64,000 bases of DNA from Terramyces sp. JEL0728 (taxonomy: Eukaryota > Chytridiomycota > Chytridiomycetes > Rhizophydiales > Terramycetaceae): NCBI GenBank assembly GCA_027603945.1, contig JADIIU010000001.1, positions 62,001 through 126,000 of the forward strand, in the 5' to 3' direction. Under the pieces are notes generated by a model that saw only the letters and a program-made list of their open reading frames with translations, did not search any database and was not told where the DNA came from. This document shows positions 12,672 to 22,396 of the stretch, one piece after another (the first letter of the stretch is position 1; every line of letters begins with the position of its first letter). The position numbers were made by a program, and so were the translations under genes.

Positions 12672-12750
12672 ACTTTTCCGTTTGATTTCTTTTTTATACT
12701 CATCCAGCGCATTTTCACCTTAAATTTGAAACACAGACTGAAATCTCAAA

Positions 12751-14925
12751 ATGCAGGAAATAATAAAACAGCTGACTGAAATGTCACTTCAAAAGAGCGA
12801 CGTCAAAATCAAACATTTCGACTACAAACAAGCAAAGATTTCATCCTTTAAATTCACTGACCATATATATCCTTTGCTGCCCATCAAAAGCAGAGGACTG
12901 TTTGTTTCTGAAGATGGTGAAATACTGATTCGTGGATATGATAAATTTTACAATATTGGAGAAAATGGATCCAGCTGGGAGTCGTTAAATGCGACTACAG
13001 GACCTTATAAGGTTACACTGAAGGAGAATGGGTGTATTATCTATGTGTCTGTTTTAAACAACGAATTACTAGTGACTTCAAAACATTCACTCGGGCCAGC
13101 TAGAAACCTATCGCATTCAGAGTATGGCCAACAAGTTCTGGAAAGAACAGCTAAACACAAAGACGAATTGATCAAATATTTATCCGAAAACAATACTACA
13201 GCTGTATTTGAGCTAGTGGATGATGAATTTGAGGAGCATGTGCTGGAATATCCACCTGAAAAAAGAGGTTTATACTGTCATGGATTAAACCGGAATACAA
13301 TCAAATTTGAATCATTGGATATCGAAATAGTAAAGCAATTTGCCGATCGATTCGGATTTTTTAGTGTTGATTACTTGGAATTTCAGGATATTCAAAGTGT
13401 GAAAAATTTAGCGGATGAATGTGCAAAAACCGGGAGTTTCAAAGGAAAGGCAATAGAAGGATTCGTAGTCCGATGCTTCAACCCAAGCGACTCAATAGAG
13501 CGAAATGGAGATGACCCACAGCAATTTTTCTTTAAAATCAAATTTGACGAACCATATTTGATGTTTAGAGAGTGGAGAGAAGTTACTAAATCCTTACTGC
13601 AAGGTCAGCATCGATCCAAACTGAAATTCGAGCTTTCTAAAACCTATATGGATTGGGTATACAAAATGATGCGATCAAATCCTGAAATTTTCCAAGGGTT
13701 TATGGACAACAAAGGGATAATTAAAGTGCGAAACCTGTTTTTGAAGCAAGCTAAAGGGCTGGATAGTTTCGTTGGTTTGCAAGTGTCTGATTTCTGCAGA
13801 GAGTCCAATGAAGAGTATGAGTTGCAAGTTCAAGCTGGGTCTATCGCCGACAAAGTCTTGTTGCTGCCAATTGCAGTTATAGGTGCTGGCAAAACTACCC
13901 TAGCGAGAACTCTGTGTAATTTGTATAAAGAAATTGGACATATCCAAAACGACAATGTCATTCAGAAAAAGAGTGCGCCAGTGTTTGAACAGAATATTAT
14001 GAATGAATTTTTAAAGAAACGGATCGTGTTTGCAGACCGTAATAATCATTTATTTCAACACAGGCTTTCAGTATCTCAAAAGTTTAAAATGGAATATCCA
14101 AATGGGGCTATAGTAGCACTAAACTACAACATTGCTTCGATGGACAGGAAACAAGTAATAGAAATAACTTCTAAAAGGGTTGAGGCAAGAGGTGAAAACC
14201 ACCAGTGCATTACCCCTTCGAAAACTCCAGATTTCCCAAGGATTATTTCAGGATTTGTTCATAAAAGAGATGGGCTAGACTTGACAAATCCAAATGATGC
14301 GTCGATCGATCGAGTAGTCGAGCTGCAGATCAACAGCACCATTCAAGAAAATATTCTTTTGATTGCAAAAGAACTTGAACTGGCTATTCCCACTGCAGAA
14401 GAAATCCAGGAAGCACTTGATCAGGCGCTGAACCACGTTGAGACTATTTCCAAAGTAGTCAAACCAAAAATACCAAGATATTATGGGATAGAAATCGATT
14501 CGTTGCTCTGTGGGATTCTTAAAGATATCCTCAAAGACGAGTTTACCAAATACGAATCATTTATCCAAATATACAAAGAAAAAGGTTGGCATTCGACTAT
14601 AGCAGTGCGTTCTAACAATGCTGAACACCAACAATTGATCAAACAATACGATCTCCTACACAAGGACTTTGCAACATTTGAAAAGATGGTTGAATTACGT
14701 GCAAGTGAGCTAGTATGGAATGACCAAGTAATGGCGTTATCTATTGCATCTACGGAACCTGAAATCAAGAGTGCCAACAAGTACATGCACATTACTTGTG
14801 CAGTGATGAATGGGAAAGCTTCTGATAGCAACATTATGCTCAAAGAATACTACGAAGAAGACAAAGGCAGTTGTGTCAAAGTAAATCTTGTTCTCAAGGG
14901 CCATATTAAAGCATTTATGTACTGA
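12751..14925 (+). CDS. TRL1: Trifunctional tRNA ligase Trl1 (ligase, kinase, cyclic phosphodiesterase)
   Basis: Fungal-type tRNA splicing ligase, 724 aa, intronless. Domain 1 (~1-370) is the nucleotidyltransferase with the AMP-accepting Lys in LKENGC and later EGFVVRC and FFFKIKF motifs. Domain 2 (~375-560) is a polynucleotide kinase with P-loop GAGKTTLA. Domain 3 (~565-724) is a cyclic phosphodiesterase with two HxT motifs (HSTIAV and HITCAV). It joins tRNA exons, and in yeast also HAC1 mRNA, leaving a 2'-phosphate that Tpt1 removes using NAD. An open frame continues 3' of the stop: a 22-nt GT-AG candidate (14918-14939) could add ~80 residues, but the end given (KGHIKAFMY) matches the usual family terminus. 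Confidence 0.95.
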   Translation: MQEIIKQLTEMSLQKSDVKIKHFDYKQAKISSFKFTDHIYPLLPIKSRGLFVSEDGEILIRGYDKFYNIGENGSSWESLNATTGPYKVTLKENGCIIYVSVLNNELLVTSKHSLGPARNLSHSEYGQQVLERTAKHKDELIKYLSENNTTAVFELVDDEFEEHVLEYPPEKRGLYCHGLNRNTIKFESLDIEIVKQFADRFGFFSVDYLEFQDIQSVKNLADECAKTGSFKGKAIEGFVVRCFNPSDSIERNGDDPQQFFFKIKFDEPYLMFREWREVTKSLLQGQHRSKLKFELSKTYMDWVYKMMRSNPEIFQGFMDNKGIIKVRNLFLKQAKGLDSFVGLQVSDFCRESNEEYELQVQAGSIADKVLLLPIAVIGAGKTTLARTLCNLYKEIGHIQNDNVIQKKSAPVFEQNIMNEFLKKRIVFADRNNHLFQHRLSVSQKFKMEYPNGAIVALNYNIASMDRKQVIEITSKRVEARGENHQCITPSKTPDFPRIISGFVHKRDGLDLTNPNDASIDRVVELQINSTIQENILLIAKELELAIPTAEEIQEALDQALNHVETISKVVKPKIPRYYGIEIDSLLCGILKDILKDEFTKYESFIQIYKEKGWHSTIAVRSNNAEHQQLIKQYDLLHKDFATFEKMVELRASELVWNDQVMALSIASTEPEIKSANKYMHITCAVMNGKASDSNIMLKEYYEEDKGSCVKVNLVLKGHIKAFMY

Positions 14926-15190
14926 ATAAATCATATATAGAATTTTCCAGATTGATCGAGTCAAGTATAAACATACTGTCTTTGAGAACTTGTATGGGAG
15001 AATCAAACAACCAGATATAAGACAGAGATCATATCTGTCCCGCAAAACACACCGGATGCAAGTTATCCTCCACAAAGCTTACACCAGACGAATCTCAATT
15101 AGCCATCCCAAGGTACTTGTGCAAGACATGCAAACGATCATTGTAGAACTCTGCAAGGCCGTCAATACCAATAATTGGCATCCAAACTGA
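14926..15190 (+). other. Open frame of unknown status between TRL1 and SEM1
   Basis: A stop-free frame runs from about 14940 to a TGA at 15188-15190. It has no clear start codon at its 5' end (the first in-frame ATG is at 15056). It is basic and matches nothing I know. A 22-nt GT-AG candidate intron at 14918-14939 would fuse it to TRL1; otherwise it may be 3' untranslated sequence. I cannot choose. Confidence 0.25.
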
Positions 15191-15221
15191 AAATCAAAGA
15201 CACTTGACAATATACAGGAAT

Positions 15222-15448
15222 TTATTGATTTGCTTTTTGCTTTTCCTGATACTTTAATAATTCCGCACTTTAGATTAGTCGTAGATTTACCGCAGTTGAA
15301 GTGAGAATGGATCTTCAAACGAATCGTTGTCCCAGTCTTCAATCCACAGCTTGCTATCAAAAGTATCTTTCTGGTCTACATTCCAATCCTGAATATCAAA
15401 TTCCTGAAACTCATCATCGTCTTTTAGCACTTGCTGTTTGTTGGCCAT
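15222..15448 (-). CDS. SEM1: SEM1/DSS1 proteasome lid and TREX-2 subunit
   Basis: Small acidic intrinsically disordered protein (67 aa), subunit of the 26S proteasome lid, TREX-2 and BRCA2-type complexes. Diagnostic sequence: KDDDEFQEFDIQDW, then LWIEDWDNDSFEDPF, then FSLQLRAELLKYQEKQ. The last 16 codons are reached only by removing a 23-nt intron at 15268-15290, which restores the conserved LRAEL junction. It is too short for usual gene-length cut-offs. RPN3/PSMD3, which contacts Sem1 in the lid, is also in this window at 48.7-50.2 kb. Confidence 0.92.
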
Positions 15449-15709
15449 TGTGATTAGAGAAAAAATCTATGCAAAATACTGGACCTTGTTCCACTGGCGC
15501 TAACCAACTATCTCTTTGTATGCTTGGTTCATTTTAATTCTTTTTTCACCATTGTTCTGCGGCTGCTACCTCGCCAACCATACTACCACTAGCCACCTCA
15601 ACTTGCGTCGAGTTGTTTGTTTTTAGCCTCCTCAATTACACATTTTCACCGCTGCAATACTCTTCTAATGCGATTGAACTCTTTTTTCATCTCTAATAGC
15701 AACATTGAT

Positions 15710-15724
15710 CTAGGGCTAGGGCTG
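15710..15724 (+). promoter_or_regulatory. Double CTAGGG element upstream of the C2H2 gene
   Basis: CTAGGGCTAGGGCTG lies about 42-56 bp upstream of the ATG of the zinc-finger gene. The same tandem in reverse orientation is found 97-112 bp upstream of the RPSA start (44774-44789). It resembles telobox-type promoter elements used by fungal ribosomal-protein genes. A regulatory role is inferred from its position at two promoters only. Confidence 0.4.
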
Positions 15725-15765
15725 CACTAAACAAAAGCAGAGCAACAAAAAAACTCTACAAAAGA

Positions 15766-16289
15766 ATGCAAATGAATGAAGATTTCGGCTGGCAATTTAG
15801 CAACTCCAACCCATTCCTGTTCCAAGAGCCAATCAAAGCAGAACCACAACCGCACATGTATGAATATGCCGAATACCCTCTTAGCTTGTCATTTGACCCA
15901 AGCTATATTCCTGAACAGCCTGTAAAGCCTATTGAACAGAAGGAAAAGGAAGTCGATCAGTTCATTTGTTCTGAAGATGGGTGTGGAAAGGGATTCAAAA
16001 AGAAGTCGGCTTTCCAGTCACATATGAAATCACATACAGACAGTCCAAAACCATTCGTATGCAACATATGTTCATGGTCGTTCAGCAGAAGCCATGGTAA
16101 TCGATTGTTTATATAGATTTGAAACGACACGAATTTATTCATTCAAAAGACAAACCGTTCACTTGTCCAGGGTGTAATAGAGGCTTTTCTAGGAGGGACG
16201 CTCTAAAGAGACATTTGGATACTTGGAAAGGCAGACGAGGAAATTGTGGTCAGGCTGCAAAGAAGGACAAGGAATATTCTTTGGATTAA
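15766..16289 (+). CDS. C2H2 zinc-finger protein (three fingers), probable transcription factor
   Basis: 167 aa after removal of a 20-nt intron (16097-16116). Three C2H2 fingers occupy residues ~65-150: [24 protein letters not shown], [20 protein letters not shown] (the intron interrupts this finger) and [18 protein letters not shown]. The N-terminal 60 residues are acidic and aromatic ([16 protein letters not shown]), as in activation domains. DNA targets are unknown. Its promoter shares a double CTAGGG motif with the ribosomal protein gene RPSA. Confidence 0.88.
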
Positions 16290-16544
16290 ACTTTTTCTGA
16301 ATATATTGACATCTTTTATTTTGTAAATCCAGTGTTTAATGATTGCTTTTGGTTGGTGTGTGCTGTCCGTTATCAGACAAGGCCATCTGCAATGTCGGGT
16401 TTCAAATTGGCCGCAGATAGCAGCAGCACAGATATAATCGCAAGTCATACTAGAATCGAATGTCCAACCACCTCTGAATGATTGTTTTCAGAAACGCGCT
16501 CAGTCCATCACCGATGAAAATAGATTAAAATACATATTTATCAA
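16290..16544. other. Intergenic stretch with weak minus-strand open frame
   Basis: About 255 bp between the C2H2 gene and the EamA transporter. The minus strand contains a partial frame with an IFIGDGLSA segment (HAD-phosphatase-like by eye) if a 22-nt intron is assumed, but no start and no following HAD motifs, so no gene is called. Confidence 0.3.
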
Positions 16545-17581
16545 TTACTGTTCTAATAGCGGCTCCGTATCACTCTGCACTACTTCTGAATCAGGTTCAA
16601 GACTAGGCTCGTATTGCAAGACAAAGAACCCAACGAATATCAGTGCTGATCCTATTCCTGTATTCCAACCAAAGGTAGTCCCAACCAAAAACCAGTCAAC
16701 CAAACTAGTCAAGGGAATAGAAACCAAGATACCTATAGCCGCAGTTACAGGGCCGGCAAAGGTAATAACCAGCAGAAACAGTGCGTTAAATATCATCCCT
16801 AGCACAGCAACAAGTAGGATATACAACCACGCTTCGACAGGCGGCAGTTCAAAGACCTCCAATCCAGTGTAATGAAAAATGGGAAACACAACCGGCCCCA
16901 ATAGCAATGTAACTATCCCGATACGCCCGGTAATATTAATTGAAAAGAATAATGAGGGGGTTGATGTGACTCCAATCTTTGTGTATATAACTTCATAAAA
17001 AGCAACGCAAACTGAGGAAATAATCGCGGAGGCATATCCAATAAACTGGCCATTGAAACCCATCATTGATATCCTTGGTCCAAGTGATATACAGCCAATT
17101 CCAACGATACTGATTCCAACGGCGGCCAGTTTACGCCATTTAAACTCCTCGTTCAATAATAAAGTAGAAAGCACATATGTAAAGAAGCAGCTGGTGTTAT
17201 AAATCTACATTAACGATAAACTACTGCAGTTATATCCCCAATCGGTATTTTAGAAACACTGATATACCAGAATAACGAAGCTGATGTGAACAGTAGAGTC
17301 AAGATCGTTATTCTTTGCCAAATTCCAAAATTGCAAGTGTAAGGCAGTGTATTAATGTTGCGCTGGATTAGTTTTTGATATTCCGTGTGAGATATTTTGG
17401 TTCGCATGTATATATATTGGACTGGGAGAAATATTGCGTAGGCTCCATGAGCAACATAGAGTAGAAACCACGGTTTGTAGTAATCCTTTGTGGTCTGCAC
17501 TAGTTGCACTACCTCTGACTGTAATACGAATGAAGCAATGGCAAATATTAACAACCATTTCGATAGGGCTGAGAGAGCCAT
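16545..17581 (-). CDS. EamA/DMT-superfamily transporter (SLC35F-like)
   Basis: Ten-TM drug/metabolite-type transporter, 338 aa, with two EamA halves. Typical features: WYISVSKIPIGDITAIYNTS (spliced) at the end of TM4, FKWRKLAAVGISIVGIG, and a second half ending in a short acidic tail (DSEVVQSDTEPLLEQ) with a dileucine-like sorting signal, suggesting a vacuolar or Golgi address (inference). One 20-nt intron, 17205-17224. Start chosen at the ATG giving MALSALSKW; the frame is open above it. Substrate unknown; yeast relatives include vacuolar and thiamine-regulated members. Confidence 0.85.
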
Positions 17582-17628
17582 TTTGTTGGGAAAACTTTTT
17601 AGCAAGAAATTTGCGATTGAAATTCAGT

Positions 17629-18897
17629 TTATTTGTGAGTAATTTCAGCAATAGTAGCTGAATTATTTGGTTCTTCGATAACGGTAGCTTCCCTGTTTGA
17701 TTCCGGGTCAATTTGAGGCTCCTTTTCATAAAACTCGCTTGTGTAGTGGAATATTAACGCAGCAACTGCACCAGCAACAAATCCAATACCATCATTAGCA
17801 AACCCTAGTACAACGACACCAGTTAACATCATCACAAAGTAGGCATCGTTTCTCTTTGAAATAGAAGCGAATGATCCCAAATCTGCAGTTACCAAGGCTA
17901 ATTGCAAACCAGAAACTACCAGCATGACTCCAACAATAGAGTTTGGAATACCTTTAAACACACCAACAAGTGATTTGCCAAAAAAGAGGCCGCAAATCAT
18001 CTTGATTACACCCAAAGTAATTACAGATAGACCAGATCTAGATCCAAATCTGTATTGAGCAGCTAAACCTCCAGACCCAAGACACCATGGGACTGAACCA
18101 AACCAGACACAGATAAAGTTCATCAATCCAACCCCCATTGCAACAACAGATACAGAAGCAACCGGTTTGGTTTTGTTTGGGAATAGATCATCTGCTAATG
18201 CAGCAGTAGCAATAACAGAGTTTAATAAGGTTAATGGGATTTGTCCCAAACCAGCTCTCCATGAACCAACGGCAAATTCAGCAGCAGTAGGCGCGAATGG
18301 AGTAATAAAGGAAATTCCAGGTGGGACAGCAACCCCATGAGTGCTTATACTGATAACAATTCCGATAAAAAACAATGCAAGAGCAGTTGGAGTTTGCTTC
18401 ATTTTCCAGGTACATAATACAAATAACGAAGCCAAAATTGCAATTGTAAAGTTATCTGTCCAGTTTTGATTCAAGAAATACCACTGTTTTGAAGCTTGGA
18501 TTTGAGCAATGCCTTTTGAGATCAACGAAAATCCAGTTCCTAATTGAATACCTCTAACCAAATACAATGGGATCAATCGGTTCAAGAATTTGATTCCTCC
18601 GGTAATTGACAGTAAAATGGCAACTGAAGAAACCAGTAATCCAGCGGAAGCGATTTCTCCCATGGACAAATTGGCAAGCAATGCAATAGCTGCAATGGAT
18701 TTCATTGGTTGTACACTAATTGGAATATCGAAATATGCTCCAGAGATGATGTTGAAGATCCCACCAAATAACAACGAGGCAGAAAGCGAGGTTTGGTTAG
18801 TCTGAGTTAATGAAACGAGAATAGGAAGGAGAGTGCCCATATCCCCAAAGGCACCGCTGAATTCAGCAAGGGAGCTTCTTTTCTTAAGGTAATCCAT
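17629..18897 (-). CDS. MOT1-type molybdate transporter (MFS_MOT1 family)
   Basis: High-affinity molybdate transporter related to sulfate permeases; 422 aa, intronless, about ten TMs. Signatures: FSGAFGDMGTLLPILVSL near the N-terminus, FDIPISVQPMKSIAAIAL, LVRGIQLGTGFSLI and GSVPWCLGSGGLAAQYRFG. Molybdate feeds molybdenum-cofactor enzymes such as nitrate reductase or sulfite oxidase. Three GATAAG-type sites lie upstream (see that entry). The EamA transporter follows 47 bp downstream on the same strand. A related sulfate-type substrate is possible, but the pattern is that of the molybdate group. Confidence 0.9.
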   Translation of the reverse strand: MDYLKKRSSLAEFSGAFGDMGTLLPILVSLTQTNQTSLSASLLFGGIFNIISGAYFDIPISVQPMKSIAAIALLANLSMGEIASAGLLVSSVAILLSITGGIKFLNRLIPLYLVRGIQLGTGFSLISKGIAQIQASKQWYFLNQNWTDNFTIAILASLFVLCTWKMKQTPTALALFFIGIVISISTHGVAVPPGISFITPFAPTAAEFAVGSWRAGLGQIPLTLLNSVIATAALADDLFPNKTKPVASVSVVAMGVGLMNFICVWFGSVPWCLGSGGLAAQYRFGSRSGLSVITLGVIKMICGLFFGKSLVGVFKGIPNSIVGVMLVVSGLQLALVTADLGSFASISKRNDAYFVMMLTGVVVLGFANDGIGFVAGAVAALIFHYTSEFYEKEPQIDPESNREATVIEEPNNSATIAEITHK

Positions 18898-18975
18898 GTT
18901 GAAAAAAATTGTTTCTGCTTTATATATTTGGCAGTGCCCTGACCAACCCAATCATCTGGCAGTTGGATGGCTTGC

Positions 18976-19268
18976 GATAAGATATCTATGAAACTATCAG
19001 ATACATGGCGATTTAAATATTTATTATAGTTGGAATATCTGCTCCGCAACCTTCTATTATTTGCCGGCAGCTGCCAATCATTTTGTTCTAGTTTGTATGA
19101 AAATGCCGCAAGTCACAAGCTCAATCCCGCACGGGACAGCTAATTTCGTTGATAGATGTCTCCAGCAGACTTTTCCTAGCTGCATCTGGTATATCCAAGT
19201 GCATCCAAGTCGATAATTACATTTTGATTATTTTCTGGTTAGTTGGTGATTGCCTTATCACTCTTATC
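18976..19268. promoter_or_regulatory. Three GATAAG-type sites upstream of the molybdate transporter
   Basis: GATAAG occurs at 18976-18981, and its complement CTTATC at 19254-19259 and 19263-19268, all upstream of the MOT1-type start at 18897. GATA factors of fungi bind such sites to control nitrogen use. The motif is short and the link is inferred. Confidence 0.3.
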
Positions 19269-19721
19269 AGCCCACCAAATATAACCAGATTACTCATTGG
19301 CGCATGACAGTAATTTGTCGTATCTACCACTACGTTCTGTCAAAAATAATGCACAATATCTCAACTTTCAAGTATTGAAATAGCAACAACCTGATTTGGT
19401 AGGGCTATCCCCTTGCTATCATCTGTACAAATGCCTTCCTTCCCTATATGCCCAAATGCTGTGTAAACTATCAATCGTCGGGGATGGATATTAGATTTGT
19501 CAAGAGGAACGTGATAATAATAGACCCGAGCCTGGAGAGATTGGCCACAATCAACAATTCAGTTGTTTCTACATCACCGTACCGATCTAAACCAATCATG
19601 AATCGGAAATGATTTGCCAATTTCAATCCAAGTTGGCAACAGTCTTGAGCACAAATATTCACTTTTGTACACTCCAAGTTTAACCACATGTCTTTATTAT
19701 AAATTAACAAGCTTGAATCCT
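19269..19721. other. Stretch without a convincing gene
   Basis: Both strands hold short open frames (minus 19471-19725, plus from 19481), neither with recognisable motifs nor a good start. The minus-strand frame lies next to the 109-aa unknown gene but out of frame with it, and I found no GT-AG pair that joins them. Confidence 0.3.
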
Positions 19722-20051
19722 TCAATTCAGCAGCATATCAATTGAAATCGGATTGCCGCTTTTAATTGCCCCAATCGGACTTTTTTGTATTGCGTTCGAT
19801 TTCTCTAGCAAATGTTTGTAAAACGTATACCATTCTTCTGGCGGTTTGTAATCGCTGGCGGTATCAATAACGGTCTCCAACCTATCTCTAGTTTGAGCTT
19901 TAATTCGGGCAATTAAAGTAGTTGGTTGAGGGCTTCTCCTGGCTATTCGCATTGTGGAACCGTGTCTGCATCGTAAATAGTAGAGTTTGTGGATTAGTTC
20001 AGACATGCCTGAACTTTTATTTGCCAATTGAATGGTATCGATATTGTGCAT
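19722..20051 (-). CDS. Hypothetical protein, 109 aa
   Basis: Intronless frame of 109 aa (94 aa from the second ATG). No family recognised. The N-terminal part is basic (LYYLRCRHGSTMRIARRS), possibly a mitochondrial presequence; the middle (DYKPPEEWYTFYKHLLEKS) looks like folded protein. The LYYLR segment is only superficially like an LYR motif. Coding status rests on length and composition alone. Confidence 0.4.
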   Translation of the reverse strand: MHNIDTIQLANKSSGMSELIHKLYYLRCRHGSTMRIARRSPQPTTLIARIKAQTRDRLETVIDTASDYKPPEEWYTFYKHLLEKSNAIQKSPIGAIKSGNPISIDMLLN

Positions 20052-20670
20052 GAGAAGTTTTCAAAAAATAAGGAATGAACACAGGAATTAGAATATGGTA
20101 AATGTGGCTGAAATGTTGTGTCTGATTAAAGCGGATTTCTTGTACAATTTATAGGTTCTCCGATTGGAACCACTGTCACATTAAATATTTATTTTTTTAA
20201 TTCTCTTGAATTAATACTTCAATCGGCGGGCAAATTCCTTATTTTTCGCACAGACCTTTGGTCAAAATTATTTTTATAGTCGGTGCGGTAAGTGACCAGC
20301 CATCAGAAATGAACTCGAAACGATGTGAATCGAAAAAGATGCGTAATAGAGCATGACAAGAGCAATGACTTTTTCATCGTGTCCTGGCTATTTGCGGTAG
20401 GAATTTGATGGTCCACCTTGTGCGATGGCGTGTGCGAATTTGCGCCGTGATCTTTATTTACTACCCGATAATACGGCTTTCCATCCCATACGTGAAAAAT
20501 AATTATCGATCTCATGCAGTTTAAGGCTGTAATCTTAGACGGCGGAATACGGAAAAGTAGTGATCACTCCAAACCAGCAGGATATTCAGACATTGAACAG
20601 CTCCTAGAGTTGAACACAGATGCAAACATCTAAACAGTTTCAATGTAAGAAGTTATTTATTTTGCAATAA
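20052..20670. other. Stretch of ~620 bp without a supported gene
   Basis: Contains one minus-strand open frame (20303-20515) with an ATG but unusual composition (many His, Ser and basic residues) and no family resemblance. No RNA gene seen. It separates the 109-aa unknown from the end of SHMT. Confidence 0.3.
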
Positions 20671-22158
20671 TTAATGGCGAAGTCTTTCTGGGACAGTGGA
20701 TGGGTCGAATCCAGGCATTGGAAGGTTTTGGGCAAAAGCCTTTACCCTGGCTTTCAATGCAATAACTTCAGGGTTGGTTGGCAATGCAGCAAGGAAATCC
20801 TTCATCAATTTGCCGGTAGAAGATTGGATTCTAAGCGCGATTTGAACGGCTTCATGCAAGAATTCAGCAACTTGGATAGCCTCAGCTTCCTTGACAGATC
20901 TGGAGGTCAATGGAGACAATCCCAAACGAATACCGCCTGGGGTGAATGCGGAAACATCTCCGTGAACAGCATTCTTGTTGATTGTGATATTGACTTCATC
21001 GCAAATCTTTTCCATCTTTCCACCATTGATGCCTTGAGGACGCAAATCCCACAATACCAAGTGGTTAACAGTTCCGTCAGTTACCAATTTGTATCCATGT
21101 TTCTTCAAATGTTCAGCAACTGCAACTGCGTTTTTGCGTACTTGGATAGCATATTGTTTGAATTCTGGCGAAGCAGCTTGTTTCAAAGCTACTGCGACAG
21201 CCGCGATGGTGTTGTTGTGTGGACCACCTTGGTTGGATGGGAAAACAGAAAAGTTAATCTTTTCTTCCAAATCAGAGTTCTTTTCTCCTTTTGGAGCTCT
21301 TTGGAAAAAGATAAGACCAGCTCTTGGCCCACGGAGAGTCTTGTGAGTGGTAGTGGTGACAACATCGCAGTATGCAAATGGATTTTCAGCTTCAGAAGCA
21401 GCGACCAATCCTGAAATGTGGGCAATGTCAGCCATCAAGTAAGCACCATGTTGATCAGCAATGTTGCGCAAACGAGCATAGTCCCATTCTTGTGGATAAG
21501 CAGAAGCACCACAGATGATCAATCTTGGTCTGAACAGTTTTGCATTTTCTTCTAATCTGTCGTAGTCAATGTATCCAGTTTTCATATCAACCTGGTATGG
21601 TAAGGATTCAAAGTAAATGGCAGAGGAAGAAACCTTCTTCTTGGCAGTAGCATAGCCGTGAGTCAAGTGACCGCCAGATGGCAAGTCTAATCCCATAATT
21701 CTGTCGCCAGGATTCAAGATACCAGTGTAAGCAGAAAAGTTGGCGGTAGAACCAGAGTATGGTTGTACGTTGACACCCCACTTGGTAGCGTCCAAGCTGA
21801 ATGCAGCCAAAGCTCTTTCTCTGCAGAGGTTTTCGAGAATATCTACGTATTCGTTACCACCATAATAACGAGCTCCTGGGAGACCTTCGGAGTACTTGTT
21901 GGTGAGCGCGGATCCATTAGCTTCCATGACAGCTTGGGAAGTAAAGTTCTACCGTTAATTCAACGCTACTTCGGAAGCGATCAATTCCAGACAAGTGTAT
22001 TGTCTCCATTTTTCTTGTTGGACGAGATCGTAGACAGCAGGATCTTCCTGTTCAAGAGTAGTGTTAAGGCATTTGTTCCATGGGTCAACTTGTCCAATAG
22101 TCATTTTCTGTTTTTTGTTTGGAGTAGAGATTTCTTGACTTTTTTTCGTTTTTGCCAT
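20671..22158 (-). CDS. SHM2: Serine hydroxymethyltransferase
   Basis: PLP enzyme converting serine and tetrahydrofolate to glycine and methylene-THF; 488 aa, the usual length. Key features: [20 protein letters not shown] (restored by removing a 21-nt intron at 21949-21969), [13 protein letters not shown] loop ([14 protein letters not shown]), the PLP-lysine region [17 protein letters not shown], and GGIRLG near the C-terminus. The N-terminus ([18 protein letters not shown]) is lysine-rich and not a clear presequence, so the cytosolic form is likelier. Codon use is biased as in highly expressed genes. Confidence 0.96.
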
Positions 22159-22396
22159 ACTATTTAAGGGAACTGTCACGATTACGTAAACTCATTGGAG
22201 ATGGAAAAAAAAGATTCAGGAAGAGTTACTGTCTAAAAAGGAAAAATCTCTAGATAGGAATTCCGCCAACAAGTTAGTTAGCTTGGAATGGTTTAACTTT
22301 GGATTAATAAACAGTTTCTCCAAAGGTCCCATATGCTTTAAAAAAAATCAAAAAGGCAATTTTTGAGAAAATTGATTTCATTTATCTTGCGGTTGC

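Noticed and set aside
16203..16544. HAD-phosphatase-like gene on the minus strand (IFIGDGLSA)
   Set aside because: No start codon, no other HAD motif, and it overlaps the end of the C2H2 gene.
20674..21414. Long plus-strand open frame opposite the SHMT gene
   Set aside because: It is the antisense shadow of a strongly biased, conserved SHMT coding sequence and has no protein-like composition.
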